In this document: positions 1 through 5,419 of the stretch, one piece after another
Position numbering within the stretch: position 1 is the first letter of the stretch
Layout of the letters: each line of letters opens with the position of its first letter
NCBI GenBank assembly: GCA_014380545.1
Contig: JACMJP010000535.1
Location: 1-5,419, forward strand
Length of the DNA: 5,419 nt
Direction of reading: 5' to 3'
Source: Chitinophagales bacterium
Lineage (GTDB): Bacteria; Bacteroidota; Bacteroidia; Chitinophagales; BACL12
Program-made: the position numbers and the translations under genes
Notes under the pieces: generated by a model
Databases searched by the model: none
Told to the model about the DNA's origin: nothing
What the model saw: only the letters and a program-made list of their open reading frames with translations

Positions 1-555
1 ATTAAATAAAAAATGCGGGCTTACCTGTGTTCTCAAACTTTCCAACTGCGCCCGGATATTTTCTTTTTCCAATCTTTCTTTCTCAGCAATACTGATCTTT
101 AATTTATCGATGTAATGTTTTACTTCAAAAATAAGACTCACAATGATCACTAATACTGTTGCCAATACCTGGTTTTCAAAAATGCGGGCACGGTTGTCCT
201 GCCCATCTGCATGAAAAAAAAGGGCATTGAACATGAGCCAAATAACATAAATAAGAATATTTGCAGCAATAAGCGAAATCGTTATGCAGGTAAATATCCT
301 GAGACTTGCGCTTGTTTTGCCTTCCATTCTTCCTACAATAAATTTGGAAATGCCGGCATTTGCAATGAAAATAGAAAATGTAACGGTGAATGAAAACAAA
401 GCAGCCTTAAAAAAATCATATACTAACTCCTGTGTTGTATCATCTGAGTTATCTAATAACAAATGTTTTATCAGAATGAATATGGGGGGCACAAAAGAAA
501 CGATGAGTGTGCCCCCTAAAATTGTTTTAAATACTGAATTTCTTTTTTCCTGCAT
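1..555 (-). CDS. LytS/YehU-type sensor histidine kinase, N-terminal 185 residues (3' end beyond window)
   Basis: This frame is open from an ATG at 555 to the window edge, giving 185 residues. Four hydrophobic segments are visible at about residues 9-33, 50-74, 84-114 and 128-145, joined by short loops with no sizeable periplasmic sensor domain. A charged, probably coiled-coil helix follows at 146-178. The fragment ends in RTQVSPHFLFN, the H-box of the His_kinase family (PF06580); the phospho-acceptor is His181, encoded at 13-15. The ATPase domain should lie to the left of the window. An in-frame stop precedes the ATG, and no good Shine-Dalgarno sequence is seen. The gene starts 18 bases after the receptor stop codon, so the two are likely co-transcribed. 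Kinases of this family usually phosphorylate a LytTR-type response regulator encoded next to them; that partner would be off-window and is inferred. The ligand is unknown. Confidence 0.9.
   Translation of the reverse strand, partial: MQEKRNSVFKTILGGTLIVSFVPPIFILIKHLLLDNSDDTTQELVYDFFKAALFSFTVTFSIFIANAGISKFIVGRMEGKTSASLRIFTCITISLIAANILIYVIWLMFNALFFHADGQDNRARIFENQVLATVLVIIVSLIFEVKHYIDKLKISIAEKERLEKENIRAQLESLRTQVSPHFLFN
485..516 (-). other. GC-rich hairpin in the 5' coding region of the histidine kinase
   Basis: A perfect 9-bp inverted repeat, GGGGGCACA (508-516 read on the minus strand) and TGTGCCCCC (485-493), flanks a 14-nt loop. It covers codons 14-24 of the kinase and begins 39 nt after the start of the ATG. 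Seven of the nine pairs are G-C, which is unusually strong for this AT-rich DNA. In the transcript it could slow ribosomes or stabilise an mRNA end, lowering kinase output relative to the receptor. It could also simply be the codons for GGT and VPP in a membrane segment. The structure is seen in the sequence; any regulatory role is inferred. Confidence 0.45.
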
Positions 556-573
556 TAAACATGTATTACGCAA

Positions 574-2958
574 TTAAAATGTGATCTTATATTGCGGTAT
601 CGGAAAAATTCCAATTTGGTTCACAATATTTATTTCTCCTTCTGACGGATCATATCTTTCAAACAACGGGTTTTGCCTGTTTGTAATATTCTGTACATCT
701 ATAGCAAATTCCTGTGATGCATGTTTTCCATTTATTTTAAATGCAAGGCGCACATCCCAGCGATAATAATCATCAAACTGTTCAGAAAAAGCATTGTCCC
801 AGTCATATCTTGTTTCGTGATATAAAATAGATTCCTCCAGGTCGATTGGTGTGTATCTCTGTCCGCCCGCTGCTGTAAATTTAGTATCAAGCACAATAGA
901 TTTTTTGCTGCCGGGATTTTCTTTATTTATAAATAAATTGAATTCTTTTCCGCCTAAAAGATTTGCTACATAATTTCCTGAAAATGCCGTTTCCCTTTCT
1001 ATCTCATCACTTGCAAGATACTCGGATTTATATAAAGATGCCGTAGCAAGAAAATAAAATCCTTTATCAAGAAATTTTTCTGCTGTTAATTCCATCCCAT
1101 AATTTCTTCCTGTTCCTTTATTTATTAAATAGTCAGGTGTGCCAAAAGAAAATGTACCTATATTTAAAACAGAGAATGACGACGAATCTCTGTCAATCAA
1201 TACATCATATAAGTGCTGATAATATGCTTCCACTTTTATATGCATTGTTTCAGATAATAATCTATCATAACCAACCACAAAATGGTGCGCTTTTATAAAA
1301 TCAATAGAGTCATTTGGTGTAATATAATTTCCATCAGCTATTTCTACTGTTGTAAAATAAGTTGCAATAGGAGCCATCATACTATGCAAGCCATAACCAA
1401 ATGATATTACATCCCGGTCTGTTATTTCATATTTAAGTCCGGCTCTTGGTTCTAATGAATTACTGCCGTTAAGGGTGAGGTATTGATAATGTAATCCTGT
1501 ATTCAGAGTAATTTTATCAGTGAAGCGATATTGATATTGTACGTATGGCTGAAGGAGGAATGTATTGCCTTCAAAATCGGTTTCCACAACAAATCGGTCT
1601 ATATTTTTTTGGTAAACACTATCAACAAGATCAATAATAAAAGCATCTGCACGAAACCCGATCTGTAAATTGTGTTTTGCATTAAATTTCTTTTTATAAT
1701 AAAAGTTTGCAGCAATTTTATTTTGTGTAAAACTCTGGCGGTAAAATGGAATCGGGTCAAATGTTTCTGTGGAAACAGAATCTGCAATATCCGTATTAAT
1801 TATTGTGGAAGCAGAAAGCGTCAATCTTGTATAGGAGGTATTGTTAATTAAGTATTGATGAGAAACTCCTATAATACCAATTTTAGAGCGATCATAAATA
1901 TCAAGATCATTATTATATAAATTATCCACTGTATCCGTTTCATCACTTGCTATCAGATCTATCTGGCTGAAGCCTCCAACACCAAATACTGAAAATATTC
2001 CTGCATGTTGTGTGGGAAAATTTAATTTCATGGATATATCCTGATAATATGGAATTGCAGTACCTGTCCCGAAATCAATTCCAATTGCGCTCATAACTCC
2101 AAGAGTTGAATACCGGTAATTAACTAAATAGGATGATTTATTTTCCCTGTTAATGGGTCCCTCTGCACCAACCTCAAATCCATTAAATCCGATCTGCCCA
2201 AGAAACTCATGTTTTTCATAGTTTCCATTGCGCATTTTCAAATCAAACACACCGCTTATAGCGTTGCCATATTCTGCAGGAAAAGCCCCCGTTAAAAAAT
2301 CACTATTTGCGAGTACGTTATTATTTAAAAGGGAAACAGGTCCGCCGGTAGAACCTAAATCACCAAAATGATTCGGGTTTGGAATATCAATTCCTTCCAG
2401 TCTCCATAATAAACCAACAGGTGAATTTCCTCTTATCACAATATCATTCACAGCATCATTACTTCCGCGAACACCTGCAAAATTTTGCGCCATGCGGCTG
2501 ACATCATTTCTTGCACCTGCATAACGCATACTTTCTTCAATTGTAAACTGGCGACTGCTCACCGTAGCCATTTCATTGAGCGCTTCCACTTTATCATCAC
2601 TTGCAGTAATAATTATTTCCTGCATTTCAGTAACCTTTTCTTCTATTTGAAAATTCAGCACCAGTTCTTTTCCTGTTGTGAGTTCAATATTATTCATTGT
2701 GAAAGGTTCGTATCCAATAAATGTTGCCTGTATGGAAATTCTTCCTGCAGCAACATTTTCAATTACATAATATCCGTCAAAATCGGTTGCTGTTCCAAGC
2801 AGCGGATCAGAGTCTAAAATAATAATATTCACACCAGGAATGGGTGATTGACTTTCTTTATCCAATACCTGCCCACGAATTGTTTGCGTAAAATTTTGCG
2901 CAAATGTGTTACTGGTTATTAGTACTAAAACGGTAATTGATAATAATAGCTTTTTCAT
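574..2958 (-). CDS. TonB-dependent receptor with N-terminal carboxypeptidase-regulatory-like domain
   Basis: This is a complete outer-membrane receptor of 794 residues. I chose the ATG at 2958 because MKKLLL opens a classic signal peptide (residues 1-20, likely cleaved at FA|QNF). The frame can be extended seven codons to a TTG at 2979, but that would put RYKINF before the signal. A CarboxypepD_reg-like beta domain spans about 27-108, followed by the segment EMQEIIITA, typical of the linker before the plug. The plug spans about 130-245, with IVIRGNSP and the GAFPAEYGNAISGVFDL stretch. The rest is a beta-barrel rich in alternating aromatic strands, ending in a C-terminal phenylalanine (PQYKITF) as expected for barrel assembly. 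At about 800 residues it is shorter than SusC-type receptors, and no SusD gene is adjacent. Substrate cannot be read from the sequence; siderophore, metal, peptide or other uptake are all possible. A histidine kinase gene follows after 18 bases. Confidence 0.95.
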   Translation of the reverse strand: MKKLLLSITVLVLITSNTFAQNFTQTIRGQVLDKESQSPIPGVNIIILDSDPLLGTATDFDGYYVIENVAAGRISIQATFIGYEPFTMNNIELTTGKELVLNFQIEEKVTEMQEIIITASDDKVEALNEMATVSSRQFTIEESMRYAGARNDVSRMAQNFAGVRGSNDAVNDIVIRGNSPVGLLWRLEGIDIPNPNHFGDLGSTGGPVSLLNNNVLANSDFLTGAFPAEYGNAISGVFDLKMRNGNYEKHEFLGQIGFNGFEVGAEGPINRENKSSYLVNYRYSTLGVMSAIGIDFGTGTAIPYYQDISMKLNFPTQHAGIFSVFGVGGFSQIDLIASDETDTVDNLYNNDLDIYDRSKIGIIGVSHQYLINNTSYTRLTLSASTIINTDIADSVSTETFDPIPFYRQSFTQNKIAANFYYKKKFNAKHNLQIGFRADAFIIDLVDSVYQKNIDRFVVETDFEGNTFLLQPYVQYQYRFTDKITLNTGLHYQYLTLNGSNSLEPRAGLKYEITDRDVISFGYGLHSMMAPIATYFTTVEIADGNYITPNDSIDFIKAHHFVVGYDRLLSETMHIKVEAYYQHLYDVLIDRDSSSFSVLNIGTFSFGTPDYLINKGTGRNYGMELTAEKFLDKGFYFLATASLYKSEYLASDEIERETAFSGNYVANLLGGKEFNLFINKENPGSKKSIVLDTKFTAAGGQRYTPIDLEESILYHETRYDWDNAFSEQFDDYYRWDVRLAFKINGKHASQEFAIDVQNITNRQNPLFERYDPSEGEINIVNQIGIFPIPQYKITF

Positions 2959-2976
2959 AAAATTTATTTTATAACG

Positions 2977-3004
2977 CAAAGCAACAACGATGGTTACACA
3001 TCAA
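2977..3004 (-). promoter_or_regulatory. candidate Bacteroidota-type promoter for the receptor gene
   Basis: Read on the minus strand, TTG (3002-3004) is followed after 17 bp by TTGCTTTG (2977-2984). The second block matches 7 of 8 positions, counting the two free ones, of the Bacteroidota -7 box TAnnTTTG; the first resembles the -33 TTTG element but lacks one T. The box ends 18 nt before the preferred ATG at 2958, implying a short leader. A competing box, TATATTTA, lies further upstream without a clear -33 partner. Matches of this quality occur by chance in AT-rich spacers, so this is only a candidate. Confidence 0.22.
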
Positions 3005-3084
3005 CCTAAATATAAAGACGAACGGGAAGAAATGGGGGATGAGATGGTAGTATGCAGTTTTGATTTTTAACTCAAACCGATTTT

Positions 3085-3522
3085 TTAACTCTTCTCCGCA
3101 AACTCTTTGAATAATTTCAAATAATTCAAGGAAGTTTTTTTAAATGCACCGGGCATTAAAAAACCCATCACTTTCATCATAAAATTTGTGAATTTGAATT
3201 CATTGTAGGAAACCCATTTTGTTTTATCAGGAGATACAGCAATAAATTTATTGGAAACTACATTCCACACACCGGCTGCTTCATACGTTCCTGAAAATTC
3301 ATCAGGTAAATTTCTCACGGTAATTGTTTCAATCATTTCTATCTTCCTGCCATTCATATCATATTTTAATTTGGATTTTGCTCCAACCTGTCCCGGTATT
3401 CCGCTCAAATGTTCGAAGCTTAGTAATCCCGGCATCCATTGTTTCATATTTTCGGCATTATCAAATAATGTTATAACAGTTTCTCTGGGTTTGTTAATTT
3501 CAATTTCGCAGGTGAATTTCAT
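3085..3522 (-). CDS. SRPBCC (START-like) family protein
   Basis: This is a complete 145-residue cytoplasmic protein with no signal peptide or membrane segment. The opening strand and helix, MKFTCEIEINKPRETVITLFDNAENMKQWMPG (residues 1-32 overall), are typical of the SRPBCC/polyketide-cyclase-like fold: an N-terminal beta strand, then a short helical stretch with a conserved Trp (W29). The following stretch, SGIPGQVGAKSKLKYDMNGRKIEM (40-63 overall), and the C-terminal helix MPGAFKKTSLNYLKLFKEFAE (from residue 123) complete the pattern. The helix-grip fold forms a hydrophobic pocket for lipids or other small ligands; most members of this group have no assigned reaction, and no catalytic residue can be named here. 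The start at 3522 gives the expected family N terminus. It lies 100 bp from the upstream membrane-protein gene, with a repeat array directly before the ATG, so it may have its own transcript. Confidence 0.9.
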   Translation of the reverse strand: MKFTCEIEINKPRETVITLFDNAENMKQWMPGLLSFEHLSGIPGQVGAKSKLKYDMNGRKIEMIETITVRNLPDEFSGTYEAAGVWNVVSNKFIAVSPDKTKWVSYNEFKFTNFMMKVMGFLMPGAFKKTSLNYLKLFKEFAEKS

Positions 3523-3568
3523 AATTTAGGTTATTGGGTTATTAGGTGATTAAGTTATTAGTTAATAG
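3523..3568. repeat. degenerate 8-nt tandem repeat directly upstream of the SRPBCC gene
   Basis: On the plus strand, successive units read AATTTAGG (3523-3530), TTATTGGG (3531-3538), TTATTAGG (3539-3546), TGATTAAG (3547-3554), TTATTAG (3555-3561) and TTAATAG (3562-3568). The consensus is roughly TTATTAGG, with the last two units one base short. On the minus strand this is a run of CCTAATAA-like units ending at the ATG of the SRPBCC gene, so it lies in the promoter or leader. The rest of this spacer (3569-3622) is plain AT-rich sequence with no convincing site. The repeat is visible; its origin and role are unknown. Confidence 0.6.
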
Positions 3569-3622
3569 AAAAATTTAAAATTAATATTTCTTTCTTTATT
3601 GAAAAATAGAAATTAAAATTCA

Positions 3623-4105
3623 TTAAATCTGATCTATGGGTTTATCTTCTTCTTTCATCGTTTCAAGGTTACTGAGTTTTGCTCGCATTTCTTCCACTTC
3701 TCTTGCAGCCTTGAAACCTTTAATAAGAAAATATATAATAATTCCTTTTACAAGTATGCCTTTAATTAAGGAAGATGGGTCAGCTATAGCGTCAATAATT
3801 AAAAGAGTACAATATAAAATCAATCCGGTAAGTACGCATAGCTTTGGTTTTTTATTTACAAAAAAAGCTAATACTAAAAATACAAGTGCAATAATGAGGC
3901 TTCCTATCAATATATCAAGACCGGTAACTTTATCAATAAAATAAGAAACAACACCTCCAACAACACTTAATCCGGCAATGGCATATAGTGCAGTTCTTGA
4001 TTCACTCACTTTCTTTTCAGCATCTGCAAGAAGTATCTCCTTGTATTCTGCAGTTTCCATTGAATTAATGTATTGTTGGGCTTGTGGTGAATTTGGGTCT
4101 ATCAT
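3623..4105 (-). CDS. unrecognised small integral membrane protein, four predicted helices
   Basis: This is a complete 160-residue protein that I do not recognise as a named family. Residues 1-37 are hydrophilic and probably helical (SPQAQQYINSMETAEYKEIL, then an Ala/Glu/Lys-rich stretch). Four hydrophobic segments follow at about 39-57, 62-84, 88-108 and 113-130. The C-terminal 30 residues (KAAREVEEMRAKLSNLETMK) are charged, with heptad-like spacing that suggests a short coiled coil. There is no signal peptide or lipobox, and an even number of helices would place both termini on the same side, probably in the cytoplasm. No catalytic motif is visible. The gene lies between the thioesterase and the SRPBCC gene with spacers of 143 and 100 bp, so context does not assign a role. 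The start at 4105 is the first Met of the frame, and no strong ribosome-binding site precedes it. Confidence 0.85.
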   Translation of the reverse strand: MIDPNSPQAQQYINSMETAEYKEILLADAEKKVSESRTALYAIAGLSVVGGVVSYFIDKVTGLDILIGSLIIALVFLVLAFFVNKKPKLCVLTGLILYCTLLIIDAIADPSSLIKGILVKGIIIYFLIKGFKAAREVEEMRAKLSNLETMKEEDKPIDQI

Positions 4106-4156
4106 AAATCAGGTTTGGAAATTAAAGATAGAAAATTGTTTTTGTAATTGGTGGTT

Positions 4157-4253
4157 GGTAAATTAGTATTAAGTATTTAGTAATTTGGTAATACTATTTA
4201 GTAATTCATATTTTTAAAATACTAATCTGCCCATTACTAACTACTAATTTACC
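4157..4253. repeat. TTAGTA/TACTAA-rich inverted and direct repeat cluster
   Basis: A perfect 12-bp inverted repeat has arms GGTAAATTAGTA (4157-4168) and TACTAATTTACC (4242-4253), the right arm covering the thioesterase stop codon at 4249-4251. Between them a 12-bp direct repeat, TATTTAGTAATT, occurs at 4174-4185 and again at 4195-4206, a 21-bp period. Further TACTAA/ACTAAC words lie at 4220-4241 in the opposite orientation, so the whole stretch could fold into an imperfect AT-rich stem-loop after the thioesterase gene. It could serve as a weak 3'-end structure, but there is no GC-rich stem and U-tract of a classic terminator. Base composition alone makes some of the similarity expected. Confidence 0.5.
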
Positions 4254-4671
4254 TTTTCTTTATCATCACGGTTAACCTGCTCACACAAATTAATTTCCCT
4301 TTTTCATCGGTTATTTTAATTTCCCATACATGCAAAGCGTTTCCCAAATGAATGGGTTTGCAAATACCCTCTACTATTCCGCTGTTTACACTGCGTAAAT
4401 GATTTGCATTTATTTCAATTCCCAGTGTCAGGTATGTAGCATGATCAATAACAAATGCCGAGGCAATGCTTCTCAATGTTTCTGCAAGCACACAACTTGC
4501 GCCGCCATGCAATAAACCATAGGGTTGTAGTGTGCGATGATCAACGGGTAAAGTAGCTTTTAAATAATCATCACCAATTTCAGTAAATTGTAAACCAAGA
4601 TGTTCCGTCATTGTATTTTTGCCCAATACTGCGAGATCTTTTAATTGAATATTTTTATTGAACCAGATCAT
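4249..4671 (-). CDS. hotdog-fold acyl-CoA thioesterase, MenI/YdiI-like (PaaI superfamily)
   Basis: This complete 140-residue cytoplasmic protein closely resembles E. coli YdiI/MenI in length and motifs as I remember that sequence. It starts with MIW, then IGDDYLKATLPVDHRTLQP (from residue 32), the hotdog signature GLLHGGASCVLAET (52-65), EINANHLRS (86-94) and CKPIHLGNALHVWEI (104-118). By alignment, Gln49, His55 and Glu64 correspond to active-site positions of this family, Glu64 being the catalytic carboxylate on the central helix. MenI hydrolyses 1,4-dihydroxy-2-naphthoyl-CoA in menaquinone synthesis, but related enzymes accept many aryl- or acyl-CoAs. No men genes are in the window, so the substrate is not settled. 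The MIW start fits the family and supports the ATG at 4671. That ATG directly abuts one arm of a 26-bp inverted repeat, which places the ribosome-binding region inside a potential stem. Confidence 0.92.
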   Translation of the reverse strand: MIWFNKNIQLKDLAVLGKNTMTEHLGLQFTEIGDDYLKATLPVDHRTLQPYGLLHGGASCVLAETLRSIASAFVIDHATYLTLGIEINANHLRSVNSGIVEGICKPIHLGNALHVWEIKITDEKGKLICVSRLTVMIKKR

Positions 4672-4801
4672 ACCCCTAAATCCCCTTGAGGGGACTTCTT
4701 AAATCGTTTATTTATACTTTATTAAATTCTTATTATTTAAATTGTTTATTATAGATTTTAAGCTTGCCATGCATTAAGTCCCCTCAAGGGGATTTAGGGG
4801 T
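4672..4801. repeat. 130-bp element with perfect 26-bp inverted arms (REP/MITE-like)
   Basis: The arms at 4672-4697 and 4776-4801 are exact reverse complements over 26 bp and enclose 78 bp of very AT-rich DNA. Each arm also holds its own small hairpin, CCCC-TTGA-GGGG (4682-4693) or its complement CCCC-TCAA-GGGG (4780-4791). The right arm covers the stop codon and the last Pro codon of the penicillin-binding protein; the left arm ends at the base next to the thioesterase ATG. No target-site duplication is visible (GATCAT on the left, TGTATT on the right) and there is no coding capacity. Similar CCCCTTnAGGGGATTTAGGGG-like words are, as I recall, common between genes in Bacteroidota, which suggests a dispersed palindromic repeat. 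A large mRNA stem acting as a 3'-end or translation-control structure is the alternative. Confidence 0.8.
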
Positions 4802-5419
4802 TGTATTCCGCACCTGGTAATTTTTTAAATTCAGGTAATGAATCTGTTTTTATTCTCATGCTGTCAATTAATCTTTTAATATCACCCATTACTCTCGGAA
4901 TAAATCCTAACGAATCAACATTTAAACTATCCGGTAACCACATGGGGCAATCAACATTTGCAAATGTTGAATCAGATGCATAGCTGAACGAACCATATAC
5001 TGATTTGCTTACACTTTTATCTTTTGCAGTTTTACCTATAAATTTTCCAAAAATGGGCAATGCTGTTGCTGCACCCTGTCCGTTAAGAGTTGATCTGAAT
5101 CTTATTGCAGGGTCTTCGCATCCAACCCATGCACCTGCAACCAATTTAGGTGTGAAGCCGATAAACCATCCGTCTGTATTATTTTGTGTTGTTCCGGTTT
5201 TTCCTGCTAACTGCATTCCAAGTCCGTATGTTCCTCTTAATCTTGAAGCTGTTCCGTTATTTACAACACTCTGCATCATATTAATTAAATAATCTGCAGT
5301 AAGCTGGCTCATAGCTCTTGTTTTTTTTACTTTTTCAGCTATATAAATTGTATCGCCATCTGCATTTTCAATGCGTAATAAATATTTTGGTGTAACTGCC
5401 ATTCCACGATTATCAATTG
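4794..5419 (-). CDS. class A penicillin-binding protein (PBP1A-like), C-terminal 207 residues; 5' end beyond window
   Basis: The frame is open through the right edge, so the Met at 5402 is internal and the gene begins outside the window. The visible part starts IDNRGMAVTPKYLLRIEN and contains AGKTGTTQNNTDGWFIGFTP, the KTG(T) motif of the penicillin-binding transpeptidase domain (KTGT at 5190-5201) with its usual continuation. The helix SQLTADYLINMMQSVVNNGTA before it is also typical of class A enzymes. The catalytic SxxK serine, the SxN motif and the glycosyltransferase domain would lie upstream. After the transpeptidase core there is a tail of roughly 80 residues, ending FKKLPGAEYNP. Class A enzymes polymerise and cross-link peptidoglycan on the outer face of the inner membrane; that this copy has both activities is inferred. 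The stop codon lies within an arm of the 130-bp inverted-repeat element. Confidence 0.95.
   Translation of the reverse strand, partial: IDNRGMAVTPKYLLRIENADGDTIYIAEKVKKTRAMSQLTADYLINMMQSVVNNGTASRLRGTYGLGMQLAGKTGTTQNNTDGWFIGFTPKLVAGAWVGCEDPAIRFRSTLNGQGAATALPIFGKFIGKTAKDKSVSKSVYGSFSYASDSTFANVDCPMWLPDSLNVDSLGFIPRVMGDIKRLIDSMRIKTDSLPEFKKLPGAEYNP

Noticed and set aside
211..577. Two overlapping plus-strand open frames of 60 and 97 residues
   Set aside because: They lie antisense to the histidine kinase frame, which has clear membrane helices and the SPHFLFN motif; their translations are low-complexity and show no family features.
2485..2817. Plus-strand open frame of 110 residues inside the receptor gene
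   Set aside because: The translation is rich in Cys, His and Phe, as expected of the reverse complement of the receptor's plug and regulatory-domain codons; no plausible protein family.
2959..2979. Seven-codon N-terminal extension of the receptor to a TTG at 2979
   Set aside because: It would place MRYKINF before a standard MKKLLL signal peptide and relies on a rare start codon; the ATG at 2958 explains the signal better.
3569..3622. AT-rich imperfect inverted repeat after the membrane-protein gene as a terminator
   Set aside because: The stem has mismatches and almost no G-C pairs, and it is not followed by a clear U-tract; composition alone can explain it.
4123..4130. TATCTTTA on the minus strand, 17 bases before the membrane-protein ATG, as a -7 promoter box
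   Set aside because: It matches TAnnTTTG at all but the last base, but no TTG-type -33 element lies at a suitable distance, and such words are frequent in AT-rich spacers.
5403..5419. Treating the Met at 5402 as the start of a 202-residue protein
   Set aside because: The frame continues upstream without a stop (IDNRG) to the window edge, and the sequence begins in the middle of a penicillin-binding transpeptidase domain.
1..5419. CRISPR arrays, tRNA or rRNA genes, phage or defence genes
   Set aside because: No regularly spaced repeats with unique spacers, no recognisable RNA gene and no nuclease, integrase or transposase motif was found on either strand.

Overview
The window looks like ordinary chromosomal DNA from an AT-rich member of the Bacteroidota. 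The evidence is a TonB-dependent receptor with an N-terminal carboxypeptidase-regulatory-like domain, a LytS/YehU-type histidine kinase, a class A penicillin-binding protein, the near absence of Shine-Dalgarno sequences, and AT-rich spacers with TTAG-type repeats. The genus cannot be fixed from this sequence.

All six genes lie on the minus strand, so transcription runs from right to left. From the right edge they are: the C-terminal part of a class A penicillin-binding protein (4794-5419, 5' end outside the window); a MenI/YdiI-like hotdog thioesterase (4249-4671); an unrecognised four-helix membrane protein of 160 residues (3623-4105); an SRPBCC-fold protein (3085-3522); a complete TonB-dependent receptor of 794 residues (574-2958); and the N-terminal half of a LytS-type sensor histidine kinase (1-555, 3' end outside the window). 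The kinase is open to the left edge and its frame ends in the phospho-acceptor motif SPHFLFN. It is easily missed because no stop codon falls inside the window.

The receptor and kinase are separated by 18 bases and are probably co-transcribed, the clearest functional link in the window. A GC-rich hairpin lies in the first codons of the kinase. The other four genes are separated by 100-143 bp and show no common pathway: cell-wall synthesis, acyl-CoA hydrolysis, an unknown membrane protein and a lipid- or ligand-binding fold.

The least explained material is in the spacers. A 130-bp element with perfect 26-bp inverted arms (4672-4801) sits between the penicillin-binding protein and the thioesterase; one arm overlaps the upstream stop codon and the other abuts the downstream ATG. 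A degenerate 8-nt tandem repeat (3523-3568) directly precedes the SRPBCC start. A TTAGTA/TACTAA-rich inverted and direct repeat cluster (4157-4253) lies between the thioesterase and the membrane protein. No rRNA, tRNA, CRISPR array, transposase or phage gene was seen, and no stretch over 300 bp lacks a gene. I found no clear novel multi-gene system.
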